Source of the DNA: Gordonibacter sp. An230
Lineage (GTDB): Bacteria; Actinomycetota; Coriobacteriia; Coriobacteriales; Eggerthellaceae
Length of the DNA: 64,000 bases
Assembly (NCBI RefSeq): GCF_002159915.1
Contig: NZ_NFJP01000012.1
Span: 1-64,000, forward strand
Direction: 5' to 3'
Shown here: one piece after another, positions 62,455-64,000 of the stretch
How positions within the stretch are numbered: the first letter of the stretch is position 1
Layout of the letters: the number at the start of each line of letters is the position of its first letter
Position numbers and translations under genes: made by a program
The notes under the pieces: generated by a model
Seen by the model: only the letters and a program-made list of their open reading frames with translations
Database searches by the model: none
Told to the model about the DNA's origin: nothing

Positions 62455-63281
62455 CTCCATGTGCGGAAATGGGGCGATGCCGCTTCCGCTTGTGATGCTG
62501 TGGCGGCGCAAGCGGAAGCTGCTGCCGAGAAGCGGGCGGAAACCGATGCCGCGTGCAATCGACCAGTGGAGCTGCGGTCGATTTGGAGGCGGTTGGCCAG
62601 AGATGCCGTGGAACGCTTTGCGAGCGAGATGCTGGGCGCCAAGCCATGGGGGTCGACGGGCGATAGCGGATGAAGGTGACAGAGCCATGGCCGATCCCAA
62701 AGAGCGGTCGAGGCGGTGCGTTCGCGGCATTCGGTGCGGGTCCCTTCCGCCTTTGCCGATTCTTCAAGGAGGCCTTCTTCATGTGCTGAGCTCGCCCATG
62801 AGCGGGAATCGTCGGGCATGGTCAACGACGGAGATGCCAAGTTTGCCGCCGAAAAAGAGGCTTTGCGCGAGGCTGCCGAGAAGCTTCAAGAGGACGGTGC
62901 CCGTCGAAAGCTCGAGACGGCTGATCGGGTTGGTGCCGTCGGGGCGGTCAAAAGCGGACTGCCCTCAAAGCGGCGCAATCCGACGCGTTGCTGGCAATGC
63001 CCGATGCCGAAGTATGTGAATTGCTGGAGCATGAGCAGGCGGCGGTTGCAGCAGGTCGATCTGCTCGGGCAGAAGCTCGGATGGTTGCCGAGCGAAGATG
63101 TTCTAGAAGTGCTCCGGGCGATTCGTTCGAGGAGCGGTCGGGCATCTTGCTCGATGGCGGTCCAACGGCTTCGATGCTTCTTCGCATGGCTCGGTTGTCG
63201 GCTGCGCGCTCTCCCGCGTTGAGGCCATGCGGGCAGGATGCGATGGGGCCGGATTCTTTCAACCGTTCCCGAGCCTGGTGA
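62455..63281 (+). pseudogene. possible remnant of a coiled-coil protein gene
   Basis: One frame reads AVAAQAEAAAEKRAETDAAC and then RRLARDAVERFASEML up to TGA stops at 62671 and 62677. The same frame resumes with AHERESSG and KFAAEKEALREAAEKLQ (about 62770-62940). A different frame then continues with DALLAMPDAEVCELLEHEQ (about 62980-63040). Helical, Ala/Glu-rich coding texture across stops and a frameshift suggests a broken gene. The original product cannot be named. Confidence 0.3.
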
Positions 63282-63642
63282 ATGAGCGATGCGGGTGGAC
63301 GGAGGATCTGCGCGATGCGTCAAAACGAGTTGGGGAAAGGCGGCGTCGGGTGGTCCCCGTTTCCGAGGCGCGTCCGGACGGCGTGCTGCAAAACTATGGG
63401 CATGCGGCTGTCGCTGTCGGATGCGGCGGGACTCTTTGCGCCCATGCGGCTCGATCGGGGTTCCTCGTTCTAGGCCGGTTCGTTCCCTCGAACGAGCCTT
63501 GTATGTACGTTCAGGCTCCAAATCCTGCATTTGGCCCTATCGACGCCGTGGATGGCCTTCAAGTTCTCTATCGGTGTAGTAAAATGAAACTCCCTTTCGT
63601 TCCCAATGCGTTAGAAGGATACGGTTTGTCGCACACGCTTCG

Positions 63643-63861
63643 ATGCTCATCGCGCTTTTCAACCCTGCGACCTCCATGGGCCCTATCTCCGTCGCGGATG
63701 CTTTTGGCTGGATGTTCGGCATGACGAAAGAAGCGGTGCTTGGTAATGGCTGTGAGAATGCCGGCAAGGCTGCCCTTGCCAGTGCCGCTATGCGCCGTCG
63801 CCTCTCGCTTGCGTGCGAGTATGGGACGCTGCTGCGGTGTTTTGCCGACGAGACGTTGTAA
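63643..63861 (+). CDS. short hypothetical protein
   Basis: This 72-aa frame (middle part ADAFGWMFGMTKEAVLGNG) ends 11 bp before the next gene. It has no recognisable domain and no strong ribosome-binding site. It may be the tail of the decayed region or a small gene co-transcribed with the following regulator. Confidence 0.25.
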   Translation: MLIALFNPATSMGPISVADAFGWMFGMTKEAVLGNGCENAGKAALASAAMRRRLSLACEYGTLLRCFADETL

Positions 63862-63872
63862 AGGCCGTTTTC

Positions 63873-64000
63873 ATGTCCCTTATTCTTCGACTTGACAGAG
63901 TTATGGCCGACAGGAAAATGCCGCTTGGTCGGCTTGCGAAAAAGATAGACATCGCGCCGGCGAACCTGTCGAGAATCAAAACGGGCAAGATAAAGGCCGT
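63873..64000 (+). CDS. Cro/CI-type helix-turn-helix regulator (HTH_26 type), cut by the window end
   Basis: The 42 complete codons visible before the window edge read MSLILRLDRVMADRKMPLGR and then LAKKIDIAPANLSRIKTGKIK. This is the start of a small Xre-family regulator of the YozG/HTH_26 type, normally about 65-75 aa. Members often sit beside a DUF2975 membrane protein gene; none is visible upstream, so it could follow beyond the window. Only a weak AAAGG lies upstream of the ATG. Confidence 0.75.
   Translation, partial: MSLILRLDRVMADRKMPLGRLAKKIDIAPANLSRIKTGKIKA

Larger units (their letters stand above)
62039..63872. other. 1.8-kb stretch of probable decayed coding sequence
   Basis: No intact gene is convincing here. 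A -10-like TATACT near 62070 on the minus strand probably serves the ATPase gene. Plausible coding fragments lie in changing frames on the plus strand (see the pseudogene entry) and a short frame ends at 63861. Long open frames on either strand are Arg/Pro/Ser-rich shadows. Confidence 0.4.

Noticed and set aside
61913-63019. A 368-codon open frame on the plus strand
   Set aside because: It begins inside the ATPase gene on the other strand, is Arg/Pro/Ser-rich and has no ribosome-binding site or domain, so it reads as chance.

Overview
The window is high-GC DNA from an anaerobic actinobacterium, most likely a gut Eggerthellaceae (Eggerthella, Gordonibacter or a relative). This rests on gene content: many Tat-exported lipoprotein flavin reductases, membrane-anchored LuxR-type regulators, rubrerythrin, FixAB-type electron transfer flavoprotein and a glycyl radical enzyme. 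I cannot name the species. Two perfect parS sites (14637-14654 and 44999-45016) suggest the segment lies in the origin-proximal part of the chromosome. No rRNA, tRNA, CRISPR array or complete insertion sequence was seen.

Layout. 1-3.1 kb: a paired SMR drug-efflux operon with its divergent MerR regulator and a 19-bp-spacer promoter, then an MFS drug exporter. 3.7-6.9 kb: branched-chain amino acid genes (ilvE, citramalate synthase) and a TrpR-like regulator. 7.3-9.6 kb: a Tat-exported NlpC/P60 peptidase, a flavodoxin-fold oxidoreductase and an isochorismatase-like hydrolase. 9.7-31 kb and 38.6-42.6 kb: five exported flavin reductases, four of them beside a membrane LuxR regulator and one beside a TetR regulator. 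Interspersed among these are a Nudix hydrolase, a sirtuin, an HrcA-controlled Hsp20, a phosphodiesterase, a carbonic anhydrase, a rubrerythrin and an AlbA_2/ATPase gene flanked by 210-bp direct repeats. 31.3-38.5 kb: a fused MacB/FtsX-type ABC transporter, an M18 aminopeptidase and an NSS symporter. 43.2-44.8 kb: an IMP dehydrogenase of the Tritrichomonas type, preceded by three 45-bp AT-rich elements.

45.3-55.1 kb is the most interesting segment. It holds two LysR regulators, a SLC13-type anion transporter, a glycyl radical enzyme whose active-site residues match the sulfonate C-S lyase/dehydratase group, its activase, an amidohydrolase-fold protein lacking most metal ligands, and a second anion permease. 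I read it as import and anaerobic cleavage of a small organic anion, perhaps a sulfonate. No aldehyde dehydrogenase or sulfite reductase is nearby.

55.4-64 kb: a polysaccharide-flippase-like membrane protein, fixA/fixB with a convergent TetR gene, and a COG3044 ABC-class ATPase. About 1.8 kb of apparently decayed sequence follows, and a HTH_26-type regulator is cut by the window end.
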